The position numbers and the translations under genes were made by a program. Below, piece by piece: positions 7,184 through 14,921 of a DNA stretch of 25,047 bases. Numbering within the stretch: position 1 is the first letter of the stretch; each line of letters starts with the position of its first letter. The notes under the pieces are model-generated. The model was not told the DNA's origin. It did no database searches and worked only from the letters and a program-made list of their open reading frames with translations. Where the stretch lies: contig JOTC01000013.1 in the NCBI GenBank assembly GCA_000746705.1, positions 1 through 25,047 of the forward strand. The letters are read 5' to 3'. Source of the stretch: Marine Group I thaumarchaeote SCGC AAA799-O18. Lineage in GTDB: Archaea; Thermoproteota; Nitrososphaeria; Nitrososphaerales; Nitrosopumilaceae.

Positions 7184-8461
7184 ATGTTTGAAAAACTTGG
7201 TAATGCGTTTTCAAATGTAGCTAAAAGTCTAAGTGAAAAGGAGCTAAAGGAGCAAGATATTGATGCTAATTTGTCCCAATTGGAAATCGCTCTTTTGGAA
7301 TCTGATGTTGCGACAGAAGTTATTGATAAAATCAAATCAAACCTTAAAGAAAAATTAATTGGTAGTAAAGTAAACAGGAAAGAAATTGAAGAATTTGTTA
7401 AAAAAAGCCTAATTCAAGATATTTCTAACATGTTTGATCAAGCTGGTTCATTTGATTTACTGGAAAATATAAAATCAAAAACAGACCCACAAGATCCTTT
7501 TCTCATTCTGTTTGTTGGTATAAATGGAACTGGTAAAACTACAACCATAGCAAAAATTGCTAATCTTTTACAAAAAAATAAAATTTCAGTCGTAGTTGCT
7601 GCATCTGATACTTTTAGGGCTGGAGCCATTGAGCAATTACGTGAGCATATTAATAGATTAAATTTAAAATTGGTTGCGCAAAACTATGGTTCAGATCCAG
7701 CCGCCGTGGCACGTGATGCGTTACTTTATGCTAAATCACATAAGGTAGACTGTGTTTTAATTGATTCTGCTGGGCGAATGCAGACTAGTAAGAATTTAAT
7801 GGAACAAATTGAAAAAATTTCAAAAGTTGTAAATCCTGATTTAAAAATATTTGTGGGTGATTCATTAGCTGGAAATGACACTATTAGCCAAGCTAGAGAA
7901 TTTCATCAGTATACAGATTTTGACGGAGCAATTTTGACCAAAAGCGATGCGGATGCTCGAGGTGGAGCAGCCCTTTCAATCGTTGCAGTAACCAAAAAAC
8001 CTGTTGTGTATGTGGGTACTGGACAGGAATATGATGACTTGGAATTATTTAACAAGAGAACATTCCTGGAAACAGTTTTTGGTAAACCTACACCAGAACC
8101 TACACCAGAACCTACACCAGAACCTACACCAGAACCAGTAGTAGCAAAAACATATGAAGCAAGCACACCGCCATCAGAAAATGTTCCAGTATTTTTTCTT
8201 GAAAAAGAAAAAGAACCTACACCAGAACCTACACCAGAACCTACACCAGAACCTACACCAGAACCTACACCAGAACCTACACCAGAACCTACACCAGAAC
8301 CTACACCAGAGAACCTACACCAGAACCTACACCAGAACCTACACCAGAACCTACACCAGAACCTACACCAGAACCTACACCAGAACCTACACCAGAAATC
8401 ACAGAAACTTCAACTGATCCTTTTGAAGGAATTAAAACTGAAGACATTAGTGATTTTGTAG
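7184..8461 (+). CDS. ftsY: Signal recognition particle receptor FtsY, with frameshifted repeat tail
   Basis: FtsY is the SRP-receptor GTPase that delivers ribosome-nascent chain complexes to SecY. The NG domain is complete: helical N domain 1-100, P-loop GINGTGKT 112-119, DTFRAGA 142-148, DSAGR 194-198, TKSD 252-255 and GTGQEYDDL 278-286, ending at FLETVFG (about 300). Lys/Asp after the first loops and DTFRAGA separate it from SRP54. A tail of Pro-Thr-Pro-Glu repeats follows: four units, a spacer, then fifteen. In the eighth unit of the second block an extra GA (8308-8313) shifts the frame. The open frame then reads Asn-Leu-His-Gln repeats to a stop at 8461, while the natural frame continues to 8556. 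The GTPase itself is unaffected. Confidence 0.93.
   Translation: MFEKLGNAFSNVAKSLSEKELKEQDIDANLSQLEIALLESDVATEVIDKIKSNLKEKLIGSKVNRKEIEEFVKKSLIQDISNMFDQAGSFDLLENIKSKTDPQDPFLILFVGINGTGKTTTIAKIANLLQKNKISVVVAASDTFRAGAIEQLREHINRLNLKLVAQNYGSDPAAVARDALLYAKSHKVDCVLIDSAGRMQTSKNLMEQIEKISKVVNPDLKIFVGDSLAGNDTISQAREFHQYTDFDGAILTKSDADARGGAALSIVAVTKKPVVYVGTGQEYDDLELFNKRTFLETVFGKPTPEPTPEPTPEPTPEPVVAKTYEASTPPSENVPVFFLEKEKEPTPEPTPEPTPEPTPEPTPEPTPEPTPEPTPENLHQNLHQNLHQNLHQNLHQNLHQNLHQKSQKLQLILLKELKLKTLVIL
8087..8134 (+). repeat. 12-bp tandem repeat, block 1 (Pro-Thr-Pro-Glu)
   Basis: Four exact copies of CCTACACCAGAA in frame with ftsY, encoding PTPE units directly after the GTPase domain. Confidence 0.95.
8216..8397 (+). 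repeat. 12-bp tandem repeat, block 2, with a 2-nt interruption
   Basis: Fifteen copies of CCTACACCAGAA. Seven are perfect, the eighth (8300-8313) has two extra bases, reading CCTACACCAGAGAA, and seven perfect copies follow. A gain or loss of whole units keeps the frame; the 2-nt insertion does not. Near-perfect identity means recent expansion or homogenisation. Confidence 0.95.
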
Positions 8462-8556
8462 AATTATTTGATATTCCACCACCTGAAAATGATAAGCAGG
8501 CATTTGAAATGGCAAAAAAAATACGTAAGTGGATTGCTGATGGACGACCAAAATAA
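8398..8556 (+). other. ftsY: Displaced C-terminal coding segment of ftsY
   Basis: In the frame the repeats would have without the 2-nt insertion, the sequence continues past the array as EITETSTDPFEGIKTEDIS, then VELFDIPPPEND and AKKIRKWIADGRPK. It stops at TAA 8554-8556. It looks like real protein: acidic then helical and basic, with ordinary codon use. Counting bases confirms that a 2-nt deletion restores one frame from 7184 to 8556. I know of no named function for this short C-terminal module. Confidence 0.75.
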
Positions 8557-8614
8557 ATAACATATCTTAGAAACAAAACCTAAAAAGTGATGGAATTATA
8601 TTGAAAATCTGAAA

Positions 8615-9526
8615 ATGAAACTCGTAACAAAAGATCTTCTAACTGGTGATGAGATTTCCAGCAAAGAATTTTTAAAATTAATTGATTTTTCTATAAAACT
8701 AAAAAAACAAAATAAAACTGGAAAAGAAAAATCATTATTGAAAAATAAAACTTTAGCTATGATATTTGAAAAACCATCAACAAGAACTAGGGTAAGTTTT
8801 GAGGTCGGAATGTCACAATTAGGCGGTCACGCTGTAAATTTATCATCAAATCAAATGCAACATTCTCGTGGTGAATCAGCCGAGGATACAGCAAAAACTC
8901 TGTCTTGTTATGTTGATGCAATTGTGGCGCGAGTGTATGAGCATGATTTTATTGAGGAACTTGCAAAATACTCAACTATTCCGGTCATTAATGGATTATC
9001 TAATTCATACCATCCGTGCCAAACTCTGGCAGATTTGATGACAATAAAAGAACATAAGAAAAAATTCAAAGATCTTAAGATAGCCTGGATTGGTGATGGA
9101 AATAACGTATGTAATTCATTAATTTTTGGTTGTAGCAAAACGCAGATTCAAATCTCTATTGCAACACCAAAAGGCTTTGAACCAAACTCAGATGTTGTGA
9201 AAAAGGCCTCAAAGTACACTACTGTTAATCTAACAACTGACCCGGAATTAGCTGTTAGGGATGCTGATGTAATAATGACTGACACATATGTATCAATTCA
9301 TGATTCTGATGCAAAAAGTAAGAAATTCTTACCAACTTTTCAAGTTAACGATTCACTTATGAATAAAGCCAAGGATAATGTAATTTTCATGCATTGTCTT
9401 CCAGCAAAGCGTGGTTATGAGGTTACTAATTCCGTTATAGACGGACCACAATCAGTGGTTTGGGACGAAGCTGAAAATAGGTTGCACACAGAAAAGGCTT
9501 TACTGATATCATTACTGAGCATCTAA
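8615..9526 (+). CDS. argF: Ornithine carbamoyltransferase
   Basis: Makes citrulline from ornithine and carbamoyl phosphate in arginine synthesis. The 303-residue protein has the carbamoyl-phosphate site STRTR at 55-59, the family HPCQTLAD at 133-140 and HCLPAKRG at 260-267. HCLP is the ornithine-binding signature that separates OTCases from aspartate carbamoyltransferases. The loop usually written VSMG is here VSIHDSD at about 226-232, a variation noted separately. ATG at 8615 starts the family N-terminus. It stands alone between ftsY and the ribosomal operon, and the promoter of rpl18 lies only 3 nt after its stop. Confidence 0.92.
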   Translation: MKLVTKDLLTGDEISSKEFLKLIDFSIKLKKQNKTGKEKSLLKNKTLAMIFEKPSTRTRVSFEVGMSQLGGHAVNLSSNQMQHSRGESAEDTAKTLSCYVDAIVARVYEHDFIEELAKYSTIPVINGLSNSYHPCQTLADLMTIKEHKKKFKDLKIAWIGDGNNVCNSLIFGCSKTQIQISIATPKGFEPNSDVVKKASKYTTVNLTTDPELAVRDADVIMTDTYVSIHDSDAKSKKFLPTFQVNDSLMNKAKDNVIFMHCLPAKRGYEVTNSVIDGPQSVVWDEAENRLHTEKALLISLLSI

Positions 9527-9528
9527 CG

Positions 9529-9538
9529 TTTATAAAAG
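9529..9538 (+). promoter_or_regulatory. TATA box of the rpl18-rps5-rpl30-rpl15-secY operon
   Basis: TTTATAAAAG, the best TATA match in the window, is centred 31-32 nt before the ATG at 9565. Transcription would start about 5 nt upstream of rpl18. It shows that the operon has its own promoter even though the usual upstream spc genes are not adjacent. Confidence 0.65.
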
Positions 9539-9564
9539 CAGATTCAAATTTTTTCCGTATAGAT

Positions 9565-10053
9565 ATGGCATATTCAAAGATATTACGTAGGATACGAAAT
9601 GAAAAAACGAATTATAACAAAAGGAAGCGAATGTTAATGGGTCATAGTGGCTTTATTACCGTACAAATCTCAAATGAAAATACACAAGTTCAGATTCATC
9701 AACCTAAACTAACAGGTGATATAGTGATTTCATCTGCCCATTCTAGATTTTTAACTCAAAAGGGCTGGAAGGGTTCCCGCAAAAATATCCCAGCAGCTTA
9801 TTTGACTGGTTATTACGCTGGCAAAAAAGCACTTGGAAAGGGGACAAATTCAGCTATTATGTACAGTGGCACGAGAAAATACACTCAACGTATGGCTGCT
9901 GCACTAAAAGGTGTTATCGACGCAGGACTTGATGTACCAGCAAACGAAGAAACATTTCCTGCAGAAGCCAGAATAAACGGTGAACATCTTAAAGTAAAAA
10001 ATGATATCAAAAACATGAAATCTTCATTAGATAATGAGGTAGAACATAAATGA
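9565..10053 (+). CDS. rpl18: 50S ribosomal protein uL18
   Basis: Large-subunit protein that binds 5S rRNA. The 162-residue product shows the archaeal/eukaryotic L5 pattern: RRIRNEKTNYNKRKRML near the N-terminus, GDIVISSAHS, the segment GWKGSRKNIPAAYLTGYYAGKKAL, and GVIDAGLDVP with PAEARINGEH. First gene of the operon behind a strong TATA box. It overlaps rps5 by 4 nt (ATGA), so the two are translationally coupled. Confidence 0.95.
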   Translation: MAYSKILRRIRNEKTNYNKRKRMLMGHSGFITVQISNENTQVQIHQPKLTGDIVISSAHSRFLTQKGWKGSRKNIPAAYLTGYYAGKKALGKGTNSAIMYSGTRKYTQRMAAALKGVIDAGLDVPANEETFPAEARINGEHLKVKNDIKNMKSSLDNEVEHK

Positions 10054-10718
10054 GCCAAAATTCACAAACACGGACTTCTGCACCAACAAATCAAAGGTTC
10101 CAACGTCGTGAAAGAAAACGTGTTGAAGAAGAGGTATGGATTCCAAAAACTAATTTAGGAAAAAAAGTTGTATCTGGAGAAATAGACTCTATGGCAGAAA
10201 TTTTATCTAAAGGTTTACGGATACAAGAGTCTGGTGTTGTAAAGAAATTACTTCCTGATTTAAAAACTGAAGTAATCGATGTTGGAATAATTCAAAAAAT
10301 GACTCCCAATGGACAATCTACTCGTTTTAAGGCTCTAGTTGCTGCAGGAAATGAAAATGGTTGGTTGGGTATAGGCATGGGGAAATCAAAGCAGATGAGA
10401 ATTGCTATTGAAAAGGCAAACAATGCTGCATATCTTAATGTAAGTCCAGTAAAGCTTGGATGTGGTAGTTGGGAATGTAGATGTGATCAAAAACATTCCA
10501 TCCCATTCAAAGTTAGAGGGAGAGGTGGCAGTGTAACGATTGAAATTTTACCTGCTCCTCGTGGACTTGGAATAGTAGCCGGGGGAAAAATTAGGAATTT
10601 GCTCAGACTTGCGGGTTTAAAAGATGCATGGACTACCGCAAATGGTTCTACTTCTACAATGAATTCTACATCAAAAGCAGTTTTACAATGTCTAAGACAT
10701 ACATTTAGTCAGGGATAA
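10050..10718 (+). CDS. rps5: 30S ribosomal protein uS5
   Basis: Small-subunit protein acting at the mRNA entry site and in decoding accuracy. The 222-residue protein has the double-stranded-RNA-binding N domain (RFKALVAAGNENGWLGIGMGK) with the family glycines. The C domain contains VRGRGGSVTIEILPAPRGLG and VAGGKIRNLLRLAGLKD, as in archaeal and eukaryotic uS5/RPS2. Cysteines in LGCGSWECRCDQKH are typical of the archaeal branch. It overlaps rpl18 by 4 nt and is 5 nt from rpl30. Confidence 0.96.
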   Translation: MSQNSQTRTSAPTNQRFQRRERKRVEEEVWIPKTNLGKKVVSGEIDSMAEILSKGLRIQESGVVKKLLPDLKTEVIDVGIIQKMTPNGQSTRFKALVAAGNENGWLGIGMGKSKQMRIAIEKANNAAYLNVSPVKLGCGSWECRCDQKHSIPFKVRGRGGSVTIEILPAPRGLGIVAGGKIRNLLRLAGLKDAWTTANGSTSTMNSTSKAVLQCLRHTFSQG

Positions 10719-10723
10719 TAAAG

Positions 10724-11191
10724 ATGGCAAAAGCGTATTTAGTTGTCAGGATAAAAGGACAAGCTGATGTTCCACATTGGGTTAATACTACATTAAATCT
10801 ATTAAAATTAGAAAAAAAATATCGTGCTGTTATACTACCAGTTAAAGAAAACACAGCAGGGATGTTAAAAAAAATACAACATTATGTTTCCTGGCAAGAA
10901 ATTGATACCAAAACAACCAAAGAGTTATTGGACAAAAAGGGGAGAAGAACAGGTTACAAAAAAATTACTACAGAGGATATTTCAAAAGCTGGTTTTAAAA
11001 CAATAGATGATTTAGCAAGCTCTTTGTCAGAAGGAAAAATCAGTATGACAAAAATCAAACCGCTAAAACCATGGTTTGCTTTATCACCACCCAAGCAAGG
11101 ATTTAAACGAAGTACAAAACGTTTGTATGGACAAAATGGAGTTCTTGGACATAATAAAGAGCTCACAAATTTGGTTAAGAGGATGATGTAA
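10724..11191 (+). CDS. rpl30: 50S ribosomal protein uL30
   Basis: The 155-residue product begins with the compact uL30 fold (AYLVVRIKGQADVPHWVNTT). The longer archaeal/eukaryotic C-terminal part follows, including the PVKENTAGMLKKIQHYVSW segment and the end SPPKQGFKRSTKRLYGQNG. Bacterial L30 stops after about 60 residues. Position between rps5 and rpl15 is the universal order. It ends one base before the rpl15 start. Confidence 0.94.
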   Translation: MAKAYLVVRIKGQADVPHWVNTTLNLLKLEKKYRAVILPVKENTAGMLKKIQHYVSWQEIDTKTTKELLDKKGRRTGYKKITTEDISKAGFKTIDDLASSLSEGKISMTKIKPLKPWFALSPPKQGFKRSTKRLYGQNGVLGHNKELTNLVKRMM

Positions 11192-11192
11192 A

Positions 11193-11693
11193 ATGCCAAC
11201 AAGATTTCGGAAAACAAGAAAATTTAGAGGTTCAAGAAACCATGGATGGGGTCAAGTTGGTCAGCATAGAGCCAGTGGTCATAAGGGTGGTCTTGGACAA
11301 TCTGGAATGTTAAAACATCACTTCAGTTCTATGCTAAAAGATGATCCGGACCATTTCGGTCATGGTTCTAACAACCCTCCACAACGAAATATCATAAAAA
11401 AATGGGCAACAGTTAGGGATCTAGATGATCTATACTTACGATACGGTAAACAAGAAAATGATAAAAAAATCTTAGACTTGAAGGCTTTGGGTTTTGATAA
11501 ACTTCTAGGAGGCGGACAAGTCAAAAACGCATATTCGATAAGAATAGACCAATTTACCTCTAAAGCTGAAGACAAAGTCAAAAATGCTGGAGGAGAGTTG
11601 GTAGAAAAGAAAAAAAAAATAGACCAACTTACCTCTAAAGCTGAAGACAAAGCCAAAAATGCTGGAGAAAAGTTGGTAGAAAAGAATGGCTGA
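11193..11693 (+). CDS. rpl15: 50S ribosomal protein uL15 with duplicated C-terminus
   Basis: Recognised by TRFRKTRKFRGSRNHGWG and GGLGQSGMLKHH at the N-terminus and LGFDKLLGGGQVKNAYSI in the middle. The family normally ends with one short segment containing an AGG-type helix. Here that segment occurs twice in tandem, starting IDQFTSKAEDKVKNAGGE and IDQLTSKAEDKAKNAGEK. This gives 166 residues, about 25 more than the single-copy form would have. The last codons overlap the start of secY by 8 nt (ATGGCTGA), so the overlap was probably created or preserved by the duplication. Confidence 0.95.
   Translation: MPTRFRKTRKFRGSRNHGWGQVGQHRASGHKGGLGQSGMLKHHFSSMLKDDPDHFGHGSNNPPQRNIIKKWATVRDLDDLYLRYGKQENDKKILDLKALGFDKLLGGGQVKNAYSIRIDQFTSKAEDKVKNAGGELVEKKKKIDQLTSKAEDKAKNAGEKLVEKNG
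11544..11693 (+). repeat. 75-bp tandem duplication at the 3' end of rpl15
   Basis: Unit 1 is 11544-11618 and unit 2 is 11619-11693, each 75 nt (25 codons). The first 22 codons differ at four bases only, and all four change the amino acid (Phe/Leu, Val/Ala, Gly/Glu, Glu/Lys). The last codons diverge into an A-rich stretch and the stop. Confidence 0.95.
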
Positions 11694-13140
11694 AGGTACT
11701 ATTACAAATTATGTCCGAAAGGTAGTAGCTAAGGCAGAACCTTATTTACCTCAAATCCCGAAACCGAAAAAAAAAGTACCACTTCAAACTAAACTGCTGT
11801 GGTGTGGTGCCTGCGTTGTTGTTTACATGGTTATGGGGCAGACACCTCTATTTGGAGCCACCACTCCAGAGTTTGATTTTCTCGCATTTGCGCGTGTGAT
11901 TTTTGCGTCACAGCAAGGATCCTTAGTTGAGCTTGGAATAGGACCAATCGTAACAGCTGGACTTCTTATGCAGTTACTTAGAGGTTCTGACATTCTCAAG
12001 TTTGACTTCAAAAATCCAGAAGAACGCGGTATATTTCAAACAGCAACTAAGATGCTCACTTACATAGTTATTTGTATAGAGGCACCTATCTACGGTTTAG
12101 CAGTTTATGGTGCAAATATTGCCGACCCTACGGTAATGGGAATTCTGATAGGGCAACTAATCGCAGCATCGATCTTTGTCATGTTCATGGATGAGCTTAT
12201 TCAAAAGGGATGGGGGTTAGGTTCAGGGATTAGTCTATTTATTGCATGTGGTGTTGCTCAGCAGATACTTTGGAGTCTGTTCAGCCCTCTTCCTGCTGGT
12301 GATGGTGGTCCAATAGGTATTCTTCCTTACATTTTTGAATTGGGATTTTTGGATGCTTCAACTGGTATGTTTGGACACAATTTAGCTGATGCCATATTCA
12401 GGTCTAACCAATTACCTAGTATATTTGGACTTTGTCTTACGGCAGGAATTCTGTTGATACTTGTTTACACTCAGGGCATGAAAGTTGAGATTCCAATAGT
12501 ATCTACAAAGTATAGAGGATTTTCGGCTACCTATCCAATCAAGTTGATGTACGTATCAAACATACCTGTAATTTTGGCATCGGCTCTTACGGCAAATGCT
12601 GTTTTTATAGGTCAAATGCTTTGGGCGCAACTAAACCCACGTAACGCCAGTCCATTTTTTAATATACTTGCACAATTTGATCCTACTAGTCCGTCATCAC
12701 CTATAGGAGGAATAGTCTACTACATCACACCACCTAGAGGGTTAGAGCTTGTTGCGTTAGATCCTATGCGAGGAGTATTGTATGTCTTATTTATGATTGG
12801 TATTGTTGTTGTTTTTGGAAAACTATGGGTTGAACTAGGTGGTCTTTCATCCAAAAAGGCTGCACAAAATCTTTTGGATGCAGACGTGCAAGTACCTGGG
12901 TTTAGGAGATCAAATAAACCGGTAGAGGCACTCTTGAATAGATATATTCCTTCAGTTACTATTCTTGGCTCTGTGATACTTGGTCTTATAGCAGGAGTTT
13001 CTGATATTTTAGGCGTATTTGGATCTGGTATTGGTATTTTACTTACGGTGGATATTTTGATTAATTATTATAACCAGCTTGTTAGAGAAAAAGTAGAATT
13101 GGTTATGCCCAGACTAGGTGCTTGGCTTGGAAGAAAGTAA
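11686..13140 (+). CDS. secY: Protein translocase subunit SecY
   Basis: Pore-forming subunit of the Sec channel. The 484-residue protein has about ten hydrophobic helices. The first follows the basic PKPKKKVPLQTK, and a plug region follows with GSLVELGIGPIVTAGLLMQLL, the archaeal/eukaryotic pattern. The cytoplasmic loop TQGMKVEIPIVSTKYRG is the ribosome and SRP-receptor docking loop with its conserved Arg, and VPGFRRSNKPVE precedes the last helices. Downstream of rpl15 as in nearly all archaea. secE is at the left edge and ftsY 3 kb upstream, so most of the co-translational export route is encoded in this window. Confidence 0.97.
   Translation: MAEGTITNYVRKVVAKAEPYLPQIPKPKKKVPLQTKLLWCGACVVVYMVMGQTPLFGATTPEFDFLAFARVIFASQQGSLVELGIGPIVTAGLLMQLLRGSDILKFDFKNPEERGIFQTATKMLTYIVICIEAPIYGLAVYGANIADPTVMGILIGQLIAASIFVMFMDELIQKGWGLGSGISLFIACGVAQQILWSLFSPLPAGDGGPIGILPYIFELGFLDASTGMFGHNLADAIFRSNQLPSIFGLCLTAGILLILVYTQGMKVEIPIVSTKYRGFSATYPIKLMYVSNIPVILASALTANAVFIGQMLWAQLNPRNASPFFNILAQFDPTSPSSPIGGIVYYITPPRGLELVALDPMRGVLYVLFMIGIVVVFGKLWVELGGLSSKKAAQNLLDADVQVPGFRRSNKPVEALLNRYIPSVTILGSVILGLIAGVSDILGVFGSGIGILLTVDILINYYNQLVREKVELVMPRLGAWLGRK
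13116..13120 (+). promoter_or_regulatory. Shine-Dalgarno site choosing the adk start
   Basis: AGGTG within the end of secY lies 6 nt before TTG at 13127, whereas no such site precedes the alternative GTG at 13118. Confidence 0.45.
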
Positions 13141-13705
13141 AAAAGTAGTCATAGTTGGAATTCCAGGAGTTGGTAAAACATCTCTTGTTACAAGGATTGC
13201 TGAATTAATCAAACAAAAAAATAAGACTGTCAGTGTACATAGTTATGGTACAGTAATGTTTGAAGAAGCAAAGAAAGCTGGAATTAAAAATAGAGATGAA
13301 CTAAGAACTTTACCAATAGAAAAACAAAAAGAGCTTCAAAAAATGGCTGCACTAATGATTTCAAAACTGCAAGATGATGTGATTTTCATTGACACGCATG
13401 CTTTCATATCTACCAAGGCTGGATTCTATCCAGGTCTTCCAAATTATGTGATACAAATCATACAACCCACAAACTTCATTGCAATCACAGCTAGTCCTGA
13501 TGAGATACATAATAGAAGAATGAAGGATGGAACCAGAGAGCGAGATCCTATTTCTATTGAGGACATTAAAAAGGAACTTGCTGTTCAGGATGCGATGCTT
13601 TCTAGTTGTTCTGTTCTTTCTGGTTCTCCCATGAAGGTGATTTTTAATCACGAGGGAAAGATTGAAGAGGCGGCAGTAAATGTAATAAATGCTATAGGAC
13701 TATGA
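13127..13705 (+). CDS. adkA: Archaeal adenylate kinase
   Basis: Phosphorylates AMP with ATP to balance adenine nucleotides. The 192-residue protein starts with KKVVIVGIPGVGKTSL, holding the P-loop GIPGVGKT at 11-18 typical of the archaeal AdkA family. It also has VIFIDTHAFI (Walker B-like), RTLPIEKQ and the lid region NRRMKDGTRERDP. It lies between secY and the DUF106 gene, the standard archaeal place. TTG at 13127 is preferred to GTG at 13118 because of the preceding AGGTG; either way it overlaps secY. Its stop overlaps the next gene by 4 nt. Confidence 0.92.
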   Translation: MEESKKVVIVGIPGVGKTSLVTRIAELIKQKNKTVSVHSYGTVMFEEAKKAGIKNRDELRTLPIEKQKELQKMAALMISKLQDDVIFIDTHAFISTKAGFYPGLPNYVIQIIQPTNFIAITASPDEIHNRRMKDGTRERDPISIEDIKKELAVQDAMLSSCSVLSGSPMKVIFNHEGKIEEAAVNVINAIGL

Positions 13706-14343
13706 CGGAGCTAAACTTCATTCTGTATTTCTTGGATTCGATATTCTTACAGGGTGATATTTTTGGCATTAGAGGAGAAGGTCCACTTGGAAGTGCTGAT
13801 CCCATAGTAAAGGGCATGTTACCCTCAGCGGTTGCAGTAATCGGATTTTCTATCATGTTAAATCTCTTCAATGCTGGTGTTAGAAAGAAACTGGTTGATT
13901 CGGTAAAAATGAAAAGAATCATGAAAGAGACAAGGGCTTGGCAAAAAGAAAGAATGAAAGCATTTAGGTCAAAGGATGAAGGTAAGATTGCAGAATTAAA
14001 CAAAAAATCCAAGTACATGAACAAAATGAGCATGGAAATGATGCAGATGAATATGCGACCTATGTTGATAACAATAATTCCACTGTTGTTAATTTTCTAC
14101 TTTCTAATGCCTTCATTGTTTTCATACACTGTAGCTGTATCTCCAATTCCTCTTAATGTAATACCTGTAGATTTCTTCGAACTTACTTGTTCATCTACGA
14201 AGATGGCTGCAGATGCTGCTGCAGGTCTTGGGCCATACTGTAATGTTGAAAATGAGATTTATTTATGGGCGTGGTATTTTTTGACTGCCATCGCATTTAG
14301 TGGAATAATCATGAAACTAACCAAGACTACCATGAACGAATAA
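13702..14343 (+). CDS. DUF106 membrane protein of the Oxa1/EMC3 superfamily
   Basis: The 213-residue protein has three transmembrane helices (about 38-57, 119-140 and 190-208). A long basic, methionine-rich cytoplasmic coiled coil lies between the first two (KMKRIMKETRAWQKERMKAF...YMNKMSMEMMQMN). This is the layout of archaeal DUF106 proteins, which are related to YidC/Oxa1, EMC3, GET1 and TMCO1 and are thought to help insert membrane proteins. Location directly downstream of secY-adk supports a role next to the Sec channel. It overlaps adk by 4 nt. Confidence 0.88.
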   Translation: MTELNFILYFLDSIFLQGDIFGIRGEGPLGSADPIVKGMLPSAVAVIGFSIMLNLFNAGVRKKLVDSVKMKRIMKETRAWQKERMKAFRSKDEGKIAELNKKSKYMNKMSMEMMQMNMRPMLITIIPLLLIFYFLMPSLFSYTVAVSPIPLNVIPVDFFELTCSSTKMAADAAAGLGPYCNVENEIYLWAWYFLTAIAFSGIIMKLTKTTMNE

Positions 14344-14345
14344 AG

Positions 14346-14921
14346 TTGATAAAATCCGTAATCATTTCTGGACCTCCTGCAATTGGAAAAACAACTATCG
14401 CAAAGGGTATAGGAAAAGAGTTTGGTCTTAGACATTTAAGCGGTGGTGATATACTAAAGGAACTTGCTCAGGATGAGGGATTTGATACAGGAGGGAATGA
14501 TTGGTGGGATACATCTGAAGGGATGAATTTCCTGAGTCACCGACAAGGAAATTCTGAATTTGATAAAAAAGTAGACGCTAAACTGAAAAAACTGTTTCTT
14601 GAAGGTAATGTTGTAATAACTAGTTACACGCTTCCGTGGATTGTTGAGGGTGGAGTTAAGATTTGGCTGGCAGGATCTATGGAGAACAGTGCAAGACGAA
14701 TGACTGTTAGGGATAATCTGTCAAAAAATGACACCATCAAAATTGTACAAAAACGATATGATGAGAACAAAATAATTTACAAAACATTGTATGGATTTGA
14801 ATTTGGAGAAGATCTATCAGTATTTGATAGGGTAATTGAAACTGACAATCTTGATGCAGGGCATGTACTTGAAATTGCGAAGTCAACTGTGAGGGAATTT
14901 TTTGAAATTAAAACAACTTGA
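14346..14921 (+). CDS. cmk: Archaeal cytidylate kinase
   Basis: Phosphorylates CMP and dCMP with ATP. The 191-residue protein has the P-loop GPPAIGKT at 9-16, the archaeal-type motif HLSGGDILKELA, and the lid/base region with ENSARRMTVRDNLS and KRYDENKIIYKTLYG. Archaeal Cmk is clearly distinct from the adk two genes upstream. It starts with TTG 2 nt after the DUF106 stop, with no good Shine-Dalgarno visible, and overlaps cbf5 by 20 nt. The secY-adk-DUF106-cmk-cbf5 order is common in archaea. Confidence 0.92.
   Translation: MIKSVIISGPPAIGKTTIAKGIGKEFGLRHLSGGDILKELAQDEGFDTGGNDWWDTSEGMNFLSHRQGNSEFDKKVDAKLKKLFLEGNVVITSYTLPWIVEGGVKIWLAGSMENSARRMTVRDNLSKNDTIKIVQKRYDENKIIYKTLYGFEFGEDLSVFDRVIETDNLDAGHVLEIAKSTVREFFEIKTT
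14891..14896 (+). promoter_or_regulatory. Shine-Dalgarno site of cbf5
   Basis: GAGGGA lies 5 nt before TTG at 14902, inside cmk, and supports that start. Confidence 0.5.

Noticed and set aside
8087..8397. Possible CRISPR-like array in the 12-bp repeats
   Set aside because: The units are contiguous with no spacers and encode Pro-Thr-Pro-Glu in frame with ftsY.
8154..8417. Open frame with Asn-Leu-His-Gln repeats
   Set aside because: It is another frame of the ftsY repeat; without stops because of the repeat unit, with no start context of its own.
8301..8576. Minus-strand frame rich in Gly-Val-Gly-Ser
   Set aside because: Antisense of the 12-bp repeat array; composition follows from the repeat and not from a gene.
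13361..13651. 96-residue minus-strand frame inside adkA
   Set aside because: Antisense of a clear adenylate kinase with no ribosome site or recognisable protein character.
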